A stretch of DNA of 64,000 bases from an uncultured Bacteroidales bacterium. Its GTDB lineage: Bacteria > Bacteroidota > Bacteroidia > Bacteroidales > Bacteroidaceae. The translations under genes were made by a program, and so were the position numbers. This document shows positions 54,145-63,673 of this stretch, in pieces (the stretch's first letter is position 1; each line of letters starts with the position of its first letter). The notes below the pieces were generated by a model, which was not told the origin of the DNA, did not search any database, and saw nothing but the letters and a program-made list of their open reading frames with translations. Where the stretch lies: NCBI GenBank assembly GCA_902788315.1, contig CADAJS010000001.1, positions 62,001-126,000 of the forward strand, in the 5' to 3' direction.

Positions 54145-55629
54145 TTATTTCTTCTTGGTTGTATAGCGAATCTTGTAGCCGCGTCCGTCACATGCCTTGC
54201 ATTTCGGGGAGCCGTTGCACGAGGCACACACCTCGGTCCCTCGCTTTGCGGAGTAAACCTTGGTGCCCTTCCCGTCGCAATACTTGCAATGGCCCTTCCC
54301 GTCGCAGACAGTACATTTCTCGTGCTCCTCCACATTCTCGAACACAGGCTCCTCGCTGCCCGAAGTTGCGGAGGAAGTGCTCGTATTCGACTTAGAGACG
54401 GACGTGGTTTTCGCCGGGGAAGACGAATGGGACGAGGCGGCGACTCTTTCCATCAGGATATCGGCAGCCCCCGCCACGCCGATACCCAGCGCAACGCCCA
54501 ATGCCTCGGAGTTGCGTTTTTTCCGTTCGGCTTTCTCCTCCGCTTTCGCCTCGGCTGTCTGAAGACCCACTACGGACTGTGCATACATATTGTTGAGCGC
54601 GGACAGGTCTTTGTCCAGCATTTGTCCCATACTCTTGTAAGCATCAAAGGCCTCATCCAGGACGACCTGCCGCGACTCTGTGTCGAAGACATAGGGAAGC
54701 GGGAGGAACGGGAGGCCTGAACCATGCAGGATGCTCAGCACCCTGTCATACATGCCCAGATTGTAGCAGCAGGACAAGTAGCTGTTATAGAACAACATGT
54801 GAACAAGAGAAGCGGTACACTGCAACTGCTGCCACTCGAAATCTGCGAAGTACTCAAGGCCGAAGAGAAGGTCTTCATAGAATGACTTCGGCATCCGGGG
54901 CATATTTTCATTCCCTGCCAAGGGCACCATCCCATAACGCCCCCACGTGTTGAACATGAAATCGTGTATGTCCTCCGCCATGACAGAATCCTTCGACCTT
55001 ACGGGCAGCACGGGATGCTCCCCTCCCTCCGTCTCGGCACTTGTCCCGTCGGGATAGCATTGCATGAAGTGCATTTTGCCCTTCCCGTCCGTGTATTCTA
55101 TGGTAATCAGGTTCGTCTCGGCATTGTAAGCCACATGCAAGTCCATGCAGCCCTCCATCGTGCGGACGAGTTTGCCCTGCACCGTGTAGATGTCCGTCTT
55201 CGTGCCCGAGGCATCGGACCAGGCCAGGAAAAGACCTTGAGGCGCGAGCGAGAAGTCGAAGTCGGAATATACAAAGTCGGTGAGCTGCCTTCCGTCGCGG
55301 GTTACCACGCCTTTCCGGTCATTGACGGTCAGCACATAGTAATTCTTGCTGTAAAGCTGCACGCGCGAGTAATCATATTGCGGAAGGATGACATTCCCCT
55401 GTGCGTCAATCGATTTCCCATGCAGGTTCTCAATCCAGTCAGGGTGCAGGATGCCATAGCCGTCGGCCCACTTCTTTGTCTGGGCAATCACCTTCTTGTC
55501 AAACTCAAGGGCATGCAGCTTATAAGCCTTTTCCAGACGCTTTGTCACATCGCTGTCCGGCGTGGAAGCCCACGTCAAGACAGGCATCAGCGACAGGCAA
55601 AGCATTAACAGAAGTCGCATATCACTCAT
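54145..55629 (-). CDS. Exported protein with a DnaJ-type cysteine-rich C-terminus
   Basis: A 494-residue protein with a signal peptide (MRLLLMLCLSLMPVLTWAS; the start may also be ATG at 55620). The middle resembles WG/propeller-like repeats (KGVVTRDGRQLTDFVYSDF, DIYTVQGKLVRTM). The C-terminal 60 residues hold a DnaJ-like zinc-finger pattern with four CxxC-type pairs, e.g. CTVCDGKGHC and CKYCDGKG, then CASCNG and CKACDGRG. It also has a hydrophobic patch and helical region around residue 360. Function unknown. Three bases after the upstream gene; co-transcribed with GH95. Confidence 0.7.
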   Translation of the reverse strand: MSDMRLLLMLCLSLMPVLTWASTPDSDVTKRLEKAYKLHALEFDKKVIAQTKKWADGYGILHPDWIENLHGKSIDAQGNVILPQYDYSRVQLYSKNYYVLTVNDRKGVVTRDGRQLTDFVYSDFDFSLAPQGLFLAWSDASGTKTDIYTVQGKLVRTMEGCMDLHVAYNAETNLITIEYTDGKGKMHFMQCYPDGTSAETEGGEHPVLPVRSKDSVMAEDIHDFMFNTWGRYGMVPLAGNENMPRMPKSFYEDLLFGLEYFADFEWQQLQCTASLVHMLFYNSYLSCCYNLGMYDRVLSILHGSGLPFLPLPYVFDTESRQVVLDEAFDAYKSMGQMLDKDLSALNNMYAQSVVGLQTAEAKAEEKAERKKRNSEALGVALGIGVAGAADILMERVAASSHSSSPAKTTSVSKSNTSTSSATSGSEEPVFENVEEHEKCTVCDGKGHCKYCDGKGTKVYSAKRGTEVCASCNGSPKCKACDGRGYKIRYTTKKK

Positions 55630-55632
55630 GAT

Positions 55633-56550
55633 TTAGAAATCCAACCTGTACATCGAGCCCTGGGCCTGTATCATCAGTGCGGAGCCGAATGCAGCGCAGT
55701 CCTCCAATTCGCCCTTCGTGGCCTTGGTCAGGTCGATGACGTTGCGCATGCGGCGTGCCTTGAGGTCCCAGACGTAGAGTATTGAGGGAGCCTTCTCTTG
55801 GCCGAAGCCCGTGGGCATATACAACACTTCGTCCTTGATGAAGAGGCCCTGCCCCACGGGATTGAAGGGCTGGCTGTACGTCTCCTCGAGGAGATAGTTC
55901 TCCAGCAGGTCGGCATCGGTCAGCGTGACCAGTCCCTCCTTCACCTCGGGGATGCGGAACTTCACGATGCGATGGCGGTTCTGCGGGTCGTTGTTGTTAA
56001 TCGTGTTGCCGTAGCCATAGAGGTAGCCATTCTCGTTGTCCAGCACCCACTGCACGGCATAGCCAAAGTTTTTGTTTTCGTCTTTGTAGAGAATCGTCTG
56101 CACCAGTTCGGTGGCATTCAGTTCGGGCTTGATGCGCTCCACGAAGCACACGTCCTTCATGCCCTTGTAGCGCCCCTTGGAGCACTGGCTCACATAGATA
56201 AGCGGCAGGGGGTCTCCCTCCTTATAGAACGTGCGGCTCATGGAGACCACGTTGGAATGGTTCTCCTTGTCGTTGCTGGCCATGGGGAACGAGTCGCCCC
56301 GCTTCGTCAGCGTGCGGCCATCGTAGTTATAGAGCGTGATGACGCCCGTGTTCTGGCAGCTCACCACCGTCTGTCCCCAGATGTCCATTCCCTGGTAGCC
56401 CTGTTTCTCAATGCCCTGCAACTTGCCCACCAGGGTACTCTTGAATGTGTGTTGCTGCATGTCGATGCGCTCACCGCTGTAGGTGAACGTGTCCTGTGCG
56501 TCGGCCATGATGGGCAAAAGGGCCAGGACGGAAAGGATGATTCTCTTCAT
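55633..56550 (-). CDS. Exported hypothetical protein, possibly propeller-like
   Basis: A 305-residue protein with a signal peptide (MKRIILSVLALLPIMADAQ). Ordered beta-rich sequence with recurring blocks such as GMDIWGQTVVSCQNTGVITLYNYDG, IYVSQCSKG and YLYGYGNTINNNDPQNRHRIVKF suggests a small beta-propeller. I do not recognise a family. A longer in-frame start upstream is rejected because it would run through the promoter. First gene of the operon leading to GH95. Confidence 0.7.
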   Translation of the reverse strand: MKRIILSVLALLPIMADAQDTFTYSGERIDMQQHTFKSTLVGKLQGIEKQGYQGMDIWGQTVVSCQNTGVITLYNYDGRTLTKRGDSFPMASNDKENHSNVVSMSRTFYKEGDPLPLIYVSQCSKGRYKGMKDVCFVERIKPELNATELVQTILYKDENKNFGYAVQWVLDNENGYLYGYGNTINNNDPQNRHRIVKFRIPEVKEGLVTLTDADLLENYLLEETYSQPFNPVGQGLFIKDEVLYMPTGFGQEKAPSILYVWDLKARRMRNVIDLTKATKGELEDCAAFGSALMIQAQGSMYRLDF

Positions 56551-56591
56551 TTTTCTCTCTTGTTTAAGGTTCGTTTCGTATTTCCGGAGGA

Positions 56592-56622
56592 CAAAGTTAC
56601 GAAAAAACGAGAGCAGAACAAA
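56592..56622 (-). promoter_or_regulatory. Promoter of the leftward GH95 operon
   Basis: Minus strand: TTTG (56622-56619), 19-base spacer, TAACTTTG (56599-56592). It shares the TTCGTAACTTTG end with the promoter of the PEP-binding/HAD gene at 11479-11509. Confidence 0.8.
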
Positions 56623-56832
56623 AAGAATCCAATTCTTTTTTATGCCGAGTGCAAGTAAGTTCGGCGAAGCCAAAGTTCTTGCTTTGGGCAAGTGCCGCAA
56701 GCGGCGAGCTACGAAAGAGAGAGAGCCGGACCACGGAAAAGAGGAACTTTTCGTGGCTTCCGAAATGCCGGAAGATGCAAAAATAATATTGAGAAGGGGC
56801 ATAATAGGCAGAAATTTATCATTACCCCGCAC
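56623..56832. other. Intergenic region between divergent operons
   Basis: No gene is seen. It contains an inverted repeat AAAAAGAAT / ATTCTTTTT near 56620-56640 and a run of related short words (GGCGAAGCC, GGCAAGTGCCGCAAGCGGCGAG) at 56640-56720 that resembles the repeat family upstream of the 11530 gene. Confidence 0.45.
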
Positions 56833-56847
56833 TATCTTTGCCTTTTT

Positions 56848-56879
56848 TTTGCATGGAATACTAAATTGTATTAACTTTG
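56848..56879 (+). promoter_or_regulatory. Promoter of the glucuronate operon
   Basis: TTTG (56848-56851), 20-base spacer, TAACTTTG (56872-56879). A second TATCTTTG lies at 56833. The transporter start is 100 bases downstream. Confidence 0.75.
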
Positions 56880-56978
56880 TCGTCGAGTTACTGAGTTCCA
56901 TGCTCGGGACTCATATACTTACGAACATGCAAACCAATAAACCAAAAGACTAATAAACTCAAAAAAATCACACACAAG

Positions 56979-58547
56979 ATGAACACACAATCAGGACAGA
57001 AAATGACGCAGTACAGATGGACCATCTGTATAATGTTATTTTTGGCGACGACCATCAATTACATGGACCGCCAGGTGCTCTCACTCACATGGAAGGACTT
57101 CATTGCCCCCGACTTTCACTGGACGGATGCCGACTATGGCAACATCGCAGCCATCTTTGGCTTGGTCTATGCGGTGGCCAACCTGTTCTCGGGCCGTTTC
57201 ATGGACTGGATTGGGGTGAAGAAGGGCTATCTCTGGGCCATCGCCATCTGGTCGCTGGGAGCATGCATGCATGCGCTGTGCGGCGTGGCCACGATGTGGC
57301 ATCTGAACCTGGGCAGCATGCAGGAGATGATCGAGGCTACGGGCGACGTGGCACTGGCTATCAGCACCGTGAGCGCCTGGTGCTTCATGGTGTCGCGTGT
57401 GGTGCTGGCTGTAGGTGAAAGCGGAAACTTCCCCGCTGCCATCAAGGTGACGGCCGAGTACTTCCCGAAGAAGGACCGTGCCTTTGCCACCAGTATCTTC
57501 AACTCGGGTTCGACCATCGGCGCACTGGTGGCTCCGCTCTCGATTCCCCTGCTGGCCCGCTACTTCAAGAACGCCGGCATCGGAGGCGGATGGGAGATGG
57601 CCTTCATCATCATCGGTGCACTGGGCTTCATCTGGCTGGGCTTCTGGATATTCATCTATCAGAAGCCGGAAGAGAGCAAGCGCGTGAACGCTGCCGAGCT
57701 GGCCTACATTCATCAGGACGAGACGTCCGAGAAGGAGGCCGCCCAAGAGTCAAAGTCGGAGAAGGGCGCAATCCCCATGCTGTCCAACTCATGGATATAC
57801 TTCACTCTGGGCATCATCGTGCTCGTCTGCGCATTCATGTTCAGCGCATGGCTCCTCATCCCGGCCTTCATCCTGCTCAACGTGCCATTCTGGAATTTCT
57901 ACAAGCTGCCTCAGACGTGGGCCATCTTCCTGGCCAAGCTGGTGACGGACGGCGTGTGGTGGTTCTTCCTGTTCTGGACACCGGCCTACATCTCGGACGT
58001 GTATGGCCTGCCTTCGGACAACCCGACAGCCATGTTGCTCATCTTCGTGCTCTATGCCATCACGATGCTCTCCATCTATGGCGGCAAGCTGCCCACCATC
58101 ATCGTCAACCGCACGGGCCATCACCCCTACGATGCCCGCCTGAAGGCCATGCTGGTGTTTGCCCTCTTCCCGCTGTTCACTCTGTTTGCCCAGCCCCTGG
58201 GCAGGCTGAGCTACTGGTTCCCCATCCTGCTCATCGGCATTGCCGGCGCAGCCCATCAGTCGTGGTCGGCCAACCTCTTCTCCGTGGGCAGCGACCTGTT
58301 CCCCAAGAAGGCCGTGGGCACCATGACGGGCATCAACGGCATGGCAGGCGGTATAGGAAGCTACTGCATCAACAAGTTCAGCGGACAGCTCTTCGACTAT
58401 GCCGACCAGACACAGATGGTCTTCCTGGGCTTCCAGGGTAAACCGGCCGGATACTTCATCGTCTTCTGCTACTGTGCCCTGGCCTACATCATCGGATGGT
58501 GCTGTCTGAAGACGCTCGTGCCAAAGTATAATCCGGTGAAGGGATGA
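56979..58547 (+). CDS. MFS transporter, probable hexuronate uptake (ExuT-like)
   Basis: A 522-residue inner-membrane protein with about twelve hydrophobic segments; signatures of the anion:cation symporter group are TINYMDRQVLSL (about residue 25), a conserved GESGNFPAAIKVTAEYFPKK near 148 and FNSGSTIGALV. It is longer than typical ExuT (about 430-470) because of a central extra helical loop (TSEKEAAQESKSEKGAI). The genes behind it convert hexuronates, so glucuronate or galacturonate is the most likely substrate. Ends 68 bases before the SDR gene. Confidence 0.85.
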   Translation: MNTQSGQKMTQYRWTICIMLFLATTINYMDRQVLSLTWKDFIAPDFHWTDADYGNIAAIFGLVYAVANLFSGRFMDWIGVKKGYLWAIAIWSLGACMHALCGVATMWHLNLGSMQEMIEATGDVALAISTVSAWCFMVSRVVLAVGESGNFPAAIKVTAEYFPKKDRAFATSIFNSGSTIGALVAPLSIPLLARYFKNAGIGGGWEMAFIIIGALGFIWLGFWIFIYQKPEESKRVNAAELAYIHQDETSEKEAAQESKSEKGAIPMLSNSWIYFTLGIIVLVCAFMFSAWLLIPAFILLNVPFWNFYKLPQTWAIFLAKLVTDGVWWFFLFWTPAYISDVYGLPSDNPTAMLLIFVLYAITMLSIYGGKLPTIIVNRTGHHPYDARLKAMLVFALFPLFTLFAQPLGRLSYWFPILLIGIAGAAHQSWSANLFSVGSDLFPKKAVGTMTGINGMAGGIGSYCINKFSGQLFDYADQTQMVFLGFQGKPAGYFIVFCYCALAYIIGWCCLKTLVPKYNPVKG

Positions 58548-58615
58548 GTAAAGTTTAAGGTTTAAAGTTTAAAGTTTAAAGACTGATTATAGATTAAAGA
58601 AAAAGATAAGGAAAG

Positions 58616-59425
58616 ATGAAGAATTTGTTTGATATTCAAGGAAAAGTGGTCGTACTAACTGGTGGATGCGGCATTCTGGGCCGTAACATTGCACACTATC
58701 TGGTGGAACAGGGAGCCAAGGTGGTGATACTCGACCGCATAGAGGAACAGGGCCGGGAATTGGAGGCCGAGTTGAACAAGAAGGGCGAGGCACTCTTCCT
58801 CATGACGGACGTGCTGAAGCGCGAGGTACTGGAGCAGAACCGCGAAGCCATCGTGGCACACTTCGATACCATCGACATCCTGCTCAATGCGGCAGGCGGC
58901 AACATGGCCGGAGCCACCATCGCGCCGGACAAGACATTCCTCGACCTCGACCTTGACGCATTCAAGAAGGTGGTGGAGCTGAACCTTTTCGGTACCATCC
59001 TGCCCACACAGGTCTTCGTGCCGGTAATGGCAAAGAACGGCAAGGGAGCCATCGTGAACTTCTGCTCGGAGAGTGCCTTGCGCCCTCTGACGCGCGTGGT
59101 GGGCTACAGCGCTGCCAAGGCTGCCATCGGCAACTACACGAAGTACATGGCTACGGAGCTGGCCACCAAGTTCAGCCCCGACCTGCGTGTGAACGCCATC
59201 GTGCCCGGTTTCCTGCTCACCAACCAGAACCGCACCCTGCTGACCAACGAGGACGGCTCGCTCACCGACCGTGCCAAGACCATCATTGCCCATACGCCGG
59301 CCGGCCGATTTGCCGAGCCCGAAGAGCTGTTTGGCACCATACACTACCTCATCAGCGATGCCAGCAGCTTCGTCACAGGCGTGCTGTCGGTAGTGGACGG
59401 AGGATTTGATGCCTTCTCAATCTGA
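58616..59425 (+). CDS. SDR-family D-mannonate oxidoreductase (fructuronate reductase)
   Basis: A 269-residue short-chain dehydrogenase. Cofactor motif TGGCGILG (about residues 16-23), the NAAGG motif (about 90), catalytic Ser in CSESALRP, Tyr-x3-Lys in GYSAAKAA (about 164-168). Genome neighbours (transporter, uxuA, uxaC) identify it as the enzyme linking fructuronate and mannonate, a role done by UxuB of another family in E. coli. A simple repeat of TTTAAAG type lies before its start. Confidence 0.85.
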   Translation: MKNLFDIQGKVVVLTGGCGILGRNIAHYLVEQGAKVVILDRIEEQGRELEAELNKKGEALFLMTDVLKREVLEQNREAIVAHFDTIDILLNAAGGNMAGATIAPDKTFLDLDLDAFKKVVELNLFGTILPTQVFVPVMAKNGKGAIVNFCSESALRPLTRVVGYSAAKAAIGNYTKYMATELATKFSPDLRVNAIVPGFLLTNQNRTLLTNEDGSLTDRAKTIIAHTPAGRFAEPEELFGTIHYLISDASSFVTGVLSVVDGGFDAFSI

Positions 59426-59499
59426 TATTAAAGGAATTATAGGGGACTATAGGAACTATAGAGACTATAGGAATAACAAACCGAATAACACACAACGAT

Positions 59500-60675
59500 A
59501 TGTATCTCTGCGAACAAAGTTTCCGCTGGTACGGGCCCAATGACCCGGTCAGCCTTCAGGACATACGACAGGCCGGAGCCACCGGCGTAGTGACAGCCCT
59601 GCACCACATCCCCAACGGCGAGGTGTGGACAAAGGAGGAAATCCTCAAGCGCAAGCGTATAGTGGAAGAGGCCGGGCTGCGCTGGGCCGCAGTGGAGAGC
59701 GTGCCCGTACACGAACACATCAAGACGCAGACGGGAGACTATCAGAAGTATATCGACCACTACAAGCAGAGCCTCATCAACCTGGGACAGTGTGGCATCG
59801 ACGTAGTGACGTACAACTTCATGCCCGTACTCGACTGGACGCGCACCAACCTCTCCTACGAGATGCCCGACGGCAGCCGGGCCCTGCGCTTCGAGCGGGC
59901 GGCCTTCGTGGCCTTCGATCTCTTCATCCTGAAACGCCCCGGAGCAGAGAAGGACTACACGCCCGAGGAGACGGCCAAGGCCAAGGCACGCTATGAACAG
60001 ATGGACGATGCCGAGAAGCAGCTCATCACACGCAACATGATTGCCGGACTGCCAGGCTCGGAGGAGAGCTTCACCCTGGAGCAGTTCCAGAAGGAGCTGG
60101 ACCGCTACCGCGACATCACGCCCGAACGCCTACGCGCAAACCTCATATATTTCCTGCGCGAGGTGTGCCCCGCTGCCGAGCAGGCTGGCGTCACCCTGGT
60201 CATCCACCCCGACGACCCGCCCATGTCCATCCTGGGCCTGCCCCGCATCCTGAGCACGGCCGAGGACTTCCAGGCCCTCATCGATGCAGTGCCCAGCCCG
60301 GCCAACGGACTCTGCCTCTGCACCGGTTCGTTCGGTGTGAGCCCCGAGAACGACCTGCCCGCCATGATGCGCCGCTTCTGGGATCGCATAGACTTCGTCC
60401 ACCTGCGCTCCACACAGCGTGATGCCGAAGGTAACTTCCACGAGGCCAACCATCTGGAAGGCGACGTGCCCATGTACGAGGTGATGAAAGCCTTCCTTGA
60501 GATACAGCAGAGGAGACAGAAGAGCATCGTCATGCGCCCCGACCACGGACACCAGATGTGCGACGACCTCAGGAAGAAGACCAATCCCGGCTACAGCTGC
60601 ATAGGCCGTCTGCGCGGGCTGGCCGAGCTGCGCGGACTGGAATGGGGAATCGCCAACAGCCTGGGGATGAAATAG
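59500..60675 (+). CDS. uxuA: Mannonate dehydratase
   Basis: A 391-residue enzyme that dehydrates D-mannonate to 2-keto-3-deoxygluconate. Family landmarks: [19 protein letters not shown] at the start, the [12 protein letters not shown] motif, [16 protein letters not shown] (about residue 105), HPDDPP (about 235) and [14 protein letters not shown]. Length is normal. The preceding 74 bases hold an ACTATAGG short repeat. uxaC follows after 47 bases. Confidence 0.93.
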   Translation: MYLCEQSFRWYGPNDPVSLQDIRQAGATGVVTALHHIPNGEVWTKEEILKRKRIVEEAGLRWAAVESVPVHEHIKTQTGDYQKYIDHYKQSLINLGQCGIDVVTYNFMPVLDWTRTNLSYEMPDGSRALRFERAAFVAFDLFILKRPGAEKDYTPEETAKAKARYEQMDDAEKQLITRNMIAGLPGSEESFTLEQFQKELDRYRDITPERLRANLIYFLREVCPAAEQAGVTLVIHPDDPPMSILGLPRILSTAEDFQALIDAVPSPANGLCLCTGSFGVSPENDLPAMMRRFWDRIDFVHLRSTQRDAEGNFHEANHLEGDVPMYEVMKAFLEIQQRRQKSIVMRPDHGHQMCDDLRKKTNPGYSCIGRLRGLAELRGLEWGIANSLGMK

Positions 60676-60722
60676 ACCGACAAACCGCCCGACACATTAA
60701 CGACACAAAAACGCCATTCCCT

Positions 60723-62126
60723 ATGAAACCATTCATGGACAAGGACTTCCTGCTGCAGACAGAGACTGCCCGGAAGCTATACCACGAGGAGGCAGAGGGC
60801 CTGCCTATCATCGACTACCACTGCCACCTCAACCCACGCGAGGTGGCCGAGGACCATCGCTTCGCCAATATCACCGAACTGTGGTTAGGGGGCGACCACT
60901 ACAAGTGGCGTGCACTGCGCTCCAACGGAGTGGACGAGCACTTCATTACCGGCGATGCCTCGGACTGGGAAAAGTTCGAGAAGTGGGCCGAGACGGTGCC
61001 CTACTGCATGCGCAACCCCATCTACCACTGGACCCATCTGGAGCTGCGCACAGCCTTCGGCATCCAGAAGTTGCTCAATCCCTCCACTGCCCGTGAGATT
61101 TACGAGGAGTGCAACGAGAAGCTCCGACAGCCAGAATACAGCGCCCGAGGCCTCATGCGCCGATACCGCGTAGAGGTGGTGTGCACCACCGACGACCCAG
61201 CCGACTCGCTGGAGTATCACAAGCAGACGGCACAGAGCGGATTCGAGATCAAGGTGCTGCCCACATGGCGCCCCGACAAAGCGATGGCCATAGAGAACCC
61301 CAAGGCCTATCGCGCCTATATCGAGCAGCTCAGCCAGGCTGCAGGTTGTGAGATACACAGCTATGCCGACCTCCTGGATGCCCTGCAGAAACGGCACGAC
61401 TATTTTGCCTCGCTCGGATGTCGCCTCTCCGACCACGGGCTCACCGAGTTCTATGCCGACGAATTCACTGAGACCGAGGTCGATAGCATCTTCCGCAAGG
61501 TGATGGACGGGCAACAGCCCACAGAGAAGGAGCTGGGACAGTTCCGCTCAGCCCTGCTGCTCGAGTTCGGACGCCAGGACGCACGTGCCGGATGGACACA
61601 GCAGTTCCACTACGGTCCCATCCGCAACAACAACAGCCGTATGATGCAGCTGCTGGGTCCCGACAGCGGATTCGATTCCATCGGCACCCCCAACACGGCC
61701 CTGCAGATGGCGCGGTTCCTCGACCGCCTGTGCCTGGAGGGCAACCTGCCGCAGACCATCCTCTACAACATCAACCCTGCCGACAACGAAATGCTGGCTG
61801 CCATGATCGGAAACTTCCAGGAGGGTCCCGTGCCGGGCAAGATTCAGTTTGGCAGCGGATGGTGGTTCAACGACCAGAAGGAAGGCATGGAGCGCCAGAT
61901 GAACACCCTCTCGCTGCTCGGTCTCCTGAGCCGCTTCGTGGGCATGCTCACAGACAGCCGCTCGTTCCTCTCCTATCCGCGCCACGAATACTTCCGCCGC
62001 ACGCTGTGCAACCTGCTGGGCCGCGACGTGGAGAACGGCGAACTGCCCGAGGAAGAGATGCCCCGCATCCGCGAGATGGTGCGCGATATCTGCTACTGGA
62101 ACGCCAAGCGATACTTCCGCTTCTGA
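60723..62126 (+). CDS. uxaC: Glucuronate/uronate isomerase
   Basis: A 468-residue enzyme that converts D-glucuronate to D-fructuronate (and galacturonate to tagaturonate). The family's DYHCHLNPREVAEDH motif (about 37-50) provides metal-binding His residues; further marks are WRALRSNGVDEHFI, VVCTTDDPADSL and LTDSRSFLSYPRHEYFRR near the C-terminus. The start at 60723 is chosen because MKPFMDKDFLL is the standard N-terminus. Last gene of the operon; kdgK and kdgA are not in the window. Confidence 0.93.
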   Translation: MKPFMDKDFLLQTETARKLYHEEAEGLPIIDYHCHLNPREVAEDHRFANITELWLGGDHYKWRALRSNGVDEHFITGDASDWEKFEKWAETVPYCMRNPIYHWTHLELRTAFGIQKLLNPSTAREIYEECNEKLRQPEYSARGLMRRYRVEVVCTTDDPADSLEYHKQTAQSGFEIKVLPTWRPDKAMAIENPKAYRAYIEQLSQAAGCEIHSYADLLDALQKRHDYFASLGCRLSDHGLTEFYADEFTETEVDSIFRKVMDGQQPTEKELGQFRSALLLEFGRQDARAGWTQQFHYGPIRNNNSRMMQLLGPDSGFDSIGTPNTALQMARFLDRLCLEGNLPQTILYNINPADNEMLAAMIGNFQEGPVPGKIQFGSGWWFNDQKEGMERQMNTLSLLGLLSRFVGMLTDSRSFLSYPRHEYFRRTLCNLLGRDVENGELPEEEMPRIREMVRDICYWNAKRYFRF

Positions 62127-62178
62127 AACATCCCGAGGGACAAGCCACAGAGCCCCCGGAGATGCTGCACGCTGCGTC

Positions 62179-62248
62179 CTGTTTTCCCACGTGTGGGAAA
62201 GCGGGGCGCAGCGTGTTGCGATGAACTTTCCCACACGTGGGAAAACAG
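62179..62248. repeat. 23-bp perfect inverted repeat after uxaC
   Basis: The arms at 62179-62201 and 62226-62248 are exact complements, and each arm is itself nearly palindromic around CACGTG/CACACGTG. The left arm is also flanked by GCTGCG ... CGCAGC pairing. It may be a terminator or a protein-binding site; there is no clear T-tract. Confidence 0.75.
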
Positions 62249-62446
62249 AGCGGTGGATAATGCCTGTGGGCATGGTGTCCGCCCGGTCCGGTCCACTCTC
62301 GGCAGCGCTGGCGCCTGCGTTGTCCGGCCCTTGACTAAATGGCTTATCCTCCATATCGGATACGAACACACACGCTTTCAGCATGATTCTGTAAATTTGG
62401 TTGTTTTATCCGTAAAACAGTTAAACGTCATGTGGCGGTTTATCCG

Positions 62447-62454
62447 TATCTTTG
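62447..62454 (+). promoter_or_regulatory. Promoter -7 box before the DUF362 gene
   Basis: TATCTTTG matches TAnnTTTG, 60 bases before the start; -33 unclear. The spacer 62249-62446 shows no gene. Confidence 0.55.
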
Positions 62455-62513
62455 CAACGCCAAATCATAAAGAAGAGATAATAAGAAGCAAAACAACACA
62501 AGACTTCAATAAG

Positions 62514-63656
62514 ATGAACAGCAGAAAGACTTATCTGACAGCACTCGTCTGCATCGCCACGCTGGCAGCCTGTGCCAAGAACCCCACAGAGACCATCAAG
62601 GAAGAGGTGCCAGACACGACGAGCAGCGTGGTATATTTCACCGACGACATCTCGGCAGAATCGCTGGTGCGAATCTATGAGGCACTGAACGTGTCGGCCG
62701 AGGGGAAACGTGTAGCCGTAAAGATATCGACAGGCGAATCGAGCCGCACCAACTACCTGAGGCCAGAGTTCATCAAGAACCTGGTAGAGAAAGTAGAGGG
62801 AAACATCGTGGAATGCAACACGGCCTACGGAGGCAGCCGGGCCACCACCGCTGCCCACCGCCGGGCCATTGCCGAACGAGGCTTCAGCGACATAGCCACC
62901 GTGGATATCATGGACGAGGAGGGCAGCATCAACCTGCCCGTCACCGACACACGCCATATCCAGTACGACATCGTGGGGTCGCACATACAGAACTATGACA
63001 TGATGATCAACCTGGCCCACTTCAAGGGGCACGCCATGGGCGGATTCGGTGGGGTGCTGAAGAACCAGTCCATCGGCGTGGCATCAAGCAGCGGCAAGCT
63101 CTACATCCACTCTGCCGGGCGCAGCACCACCCGCTGGATGGATGACGACCAGGAAGGCTTCCTCGAGTCGATGGCTGCAGCGGCACAGGCCGTGCACAAC
63201 TACTTCAAGCAGCCGGGGCGCGACATCGTCTATATCAACGTGATGAACAATCTCTCTGTGGACTGCGACTGCGATGGTTCACCGGCCGAACCGAAGATGA
63301 AGGACATCGGCATCCTGGCCTCCACAGACCCCGTAGCGCTCGACAAGGCATGCCTCGACCTCGTCTTCGATCATCAGTCGGTGGCAGGCGACGATGCCTC
63401 GCCGCTCATACGCCGCATCGAGAGCCGGCACGGCACGCACACGGTGGAATATGCCGAACAGCTGGGCCTGGGCACACAGCACTACACGCTCGTAAGCATC
63501 GACGGACAGACAAATGTCGGCCAGCCGGCAACGTCCGCTGCCCTATACAATGTGTTCAGCCTTGATGGCAAGAAACTGCTCACGAATGCAAACAGCCTCG
63601 GAAGCCTGCCGAAGGGTACATACATCGTCAATGGCGAGAAGATGGTGATAGAATAA
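62514..63656 (+). CDS. DUF362-domain lipoprotein with a sorting-like tail
   Basis: A 380-residue protein with a lipobox (LAAC, Cys20). The DUF362 domain (about 40-320) has ISTGESSRTNYL, FKGHAMGGFGGVLKN and STDPVALDKACLDLVF; relatives are often ferredoxin-linked, but no CxxCxxC cluster is seen, only CDCDG. The last 30 residues (VFSLDGKKLLT ... GTYIVNGEKMVIE) resemble a type IX sorting-domain end, odd in a lipoprotein. The ATG at 62514 is selected because the longer frame has no signal. The next gene starts 17 bases later. Confidence 0.8.
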   Translation: MNSRKTYLTALVCIATLAACAKNPTETIKEEVPDTTSSVVYFTDDISAESLVRIYEALNVSAEGKRVAVKISTGESSRTNYLRPEFIKNLVEKVEGNIVECNTAYGGSRATTAAHRRAIAERGFSDIATVDIMDEEGSINLPVTDTRHIQYDIVGSHIQNYDMMINLAHFKGHAMGGFGGVLKNQSIGVASSSGKLYIHSAGRSTTRWMDDDQEGFLESMAAAAQAVHNYFKQPGRDIVYINVMNNLSVDCDCDGSPAEPKMKDIGILASTDPVALDKACLDLVFDHQSVAGDDASPLIRRIESRHGTHTVEYAEQLGLGTQHYTLVSIDGQTNVGQPATSAALYNVFSLDGKKLLTNANSLGSLPKGTYIVNGEKMVIE

Positions 63657-63673
63657 TACAAACAGAGCAAGCA

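Noticed and set aside
58551..58590. TTTAAAG simple repeat before the SDR gene as an operator
   Set aside because: Simple low-complexity slippage sequence of a kind common in Bacteroidales spacers.
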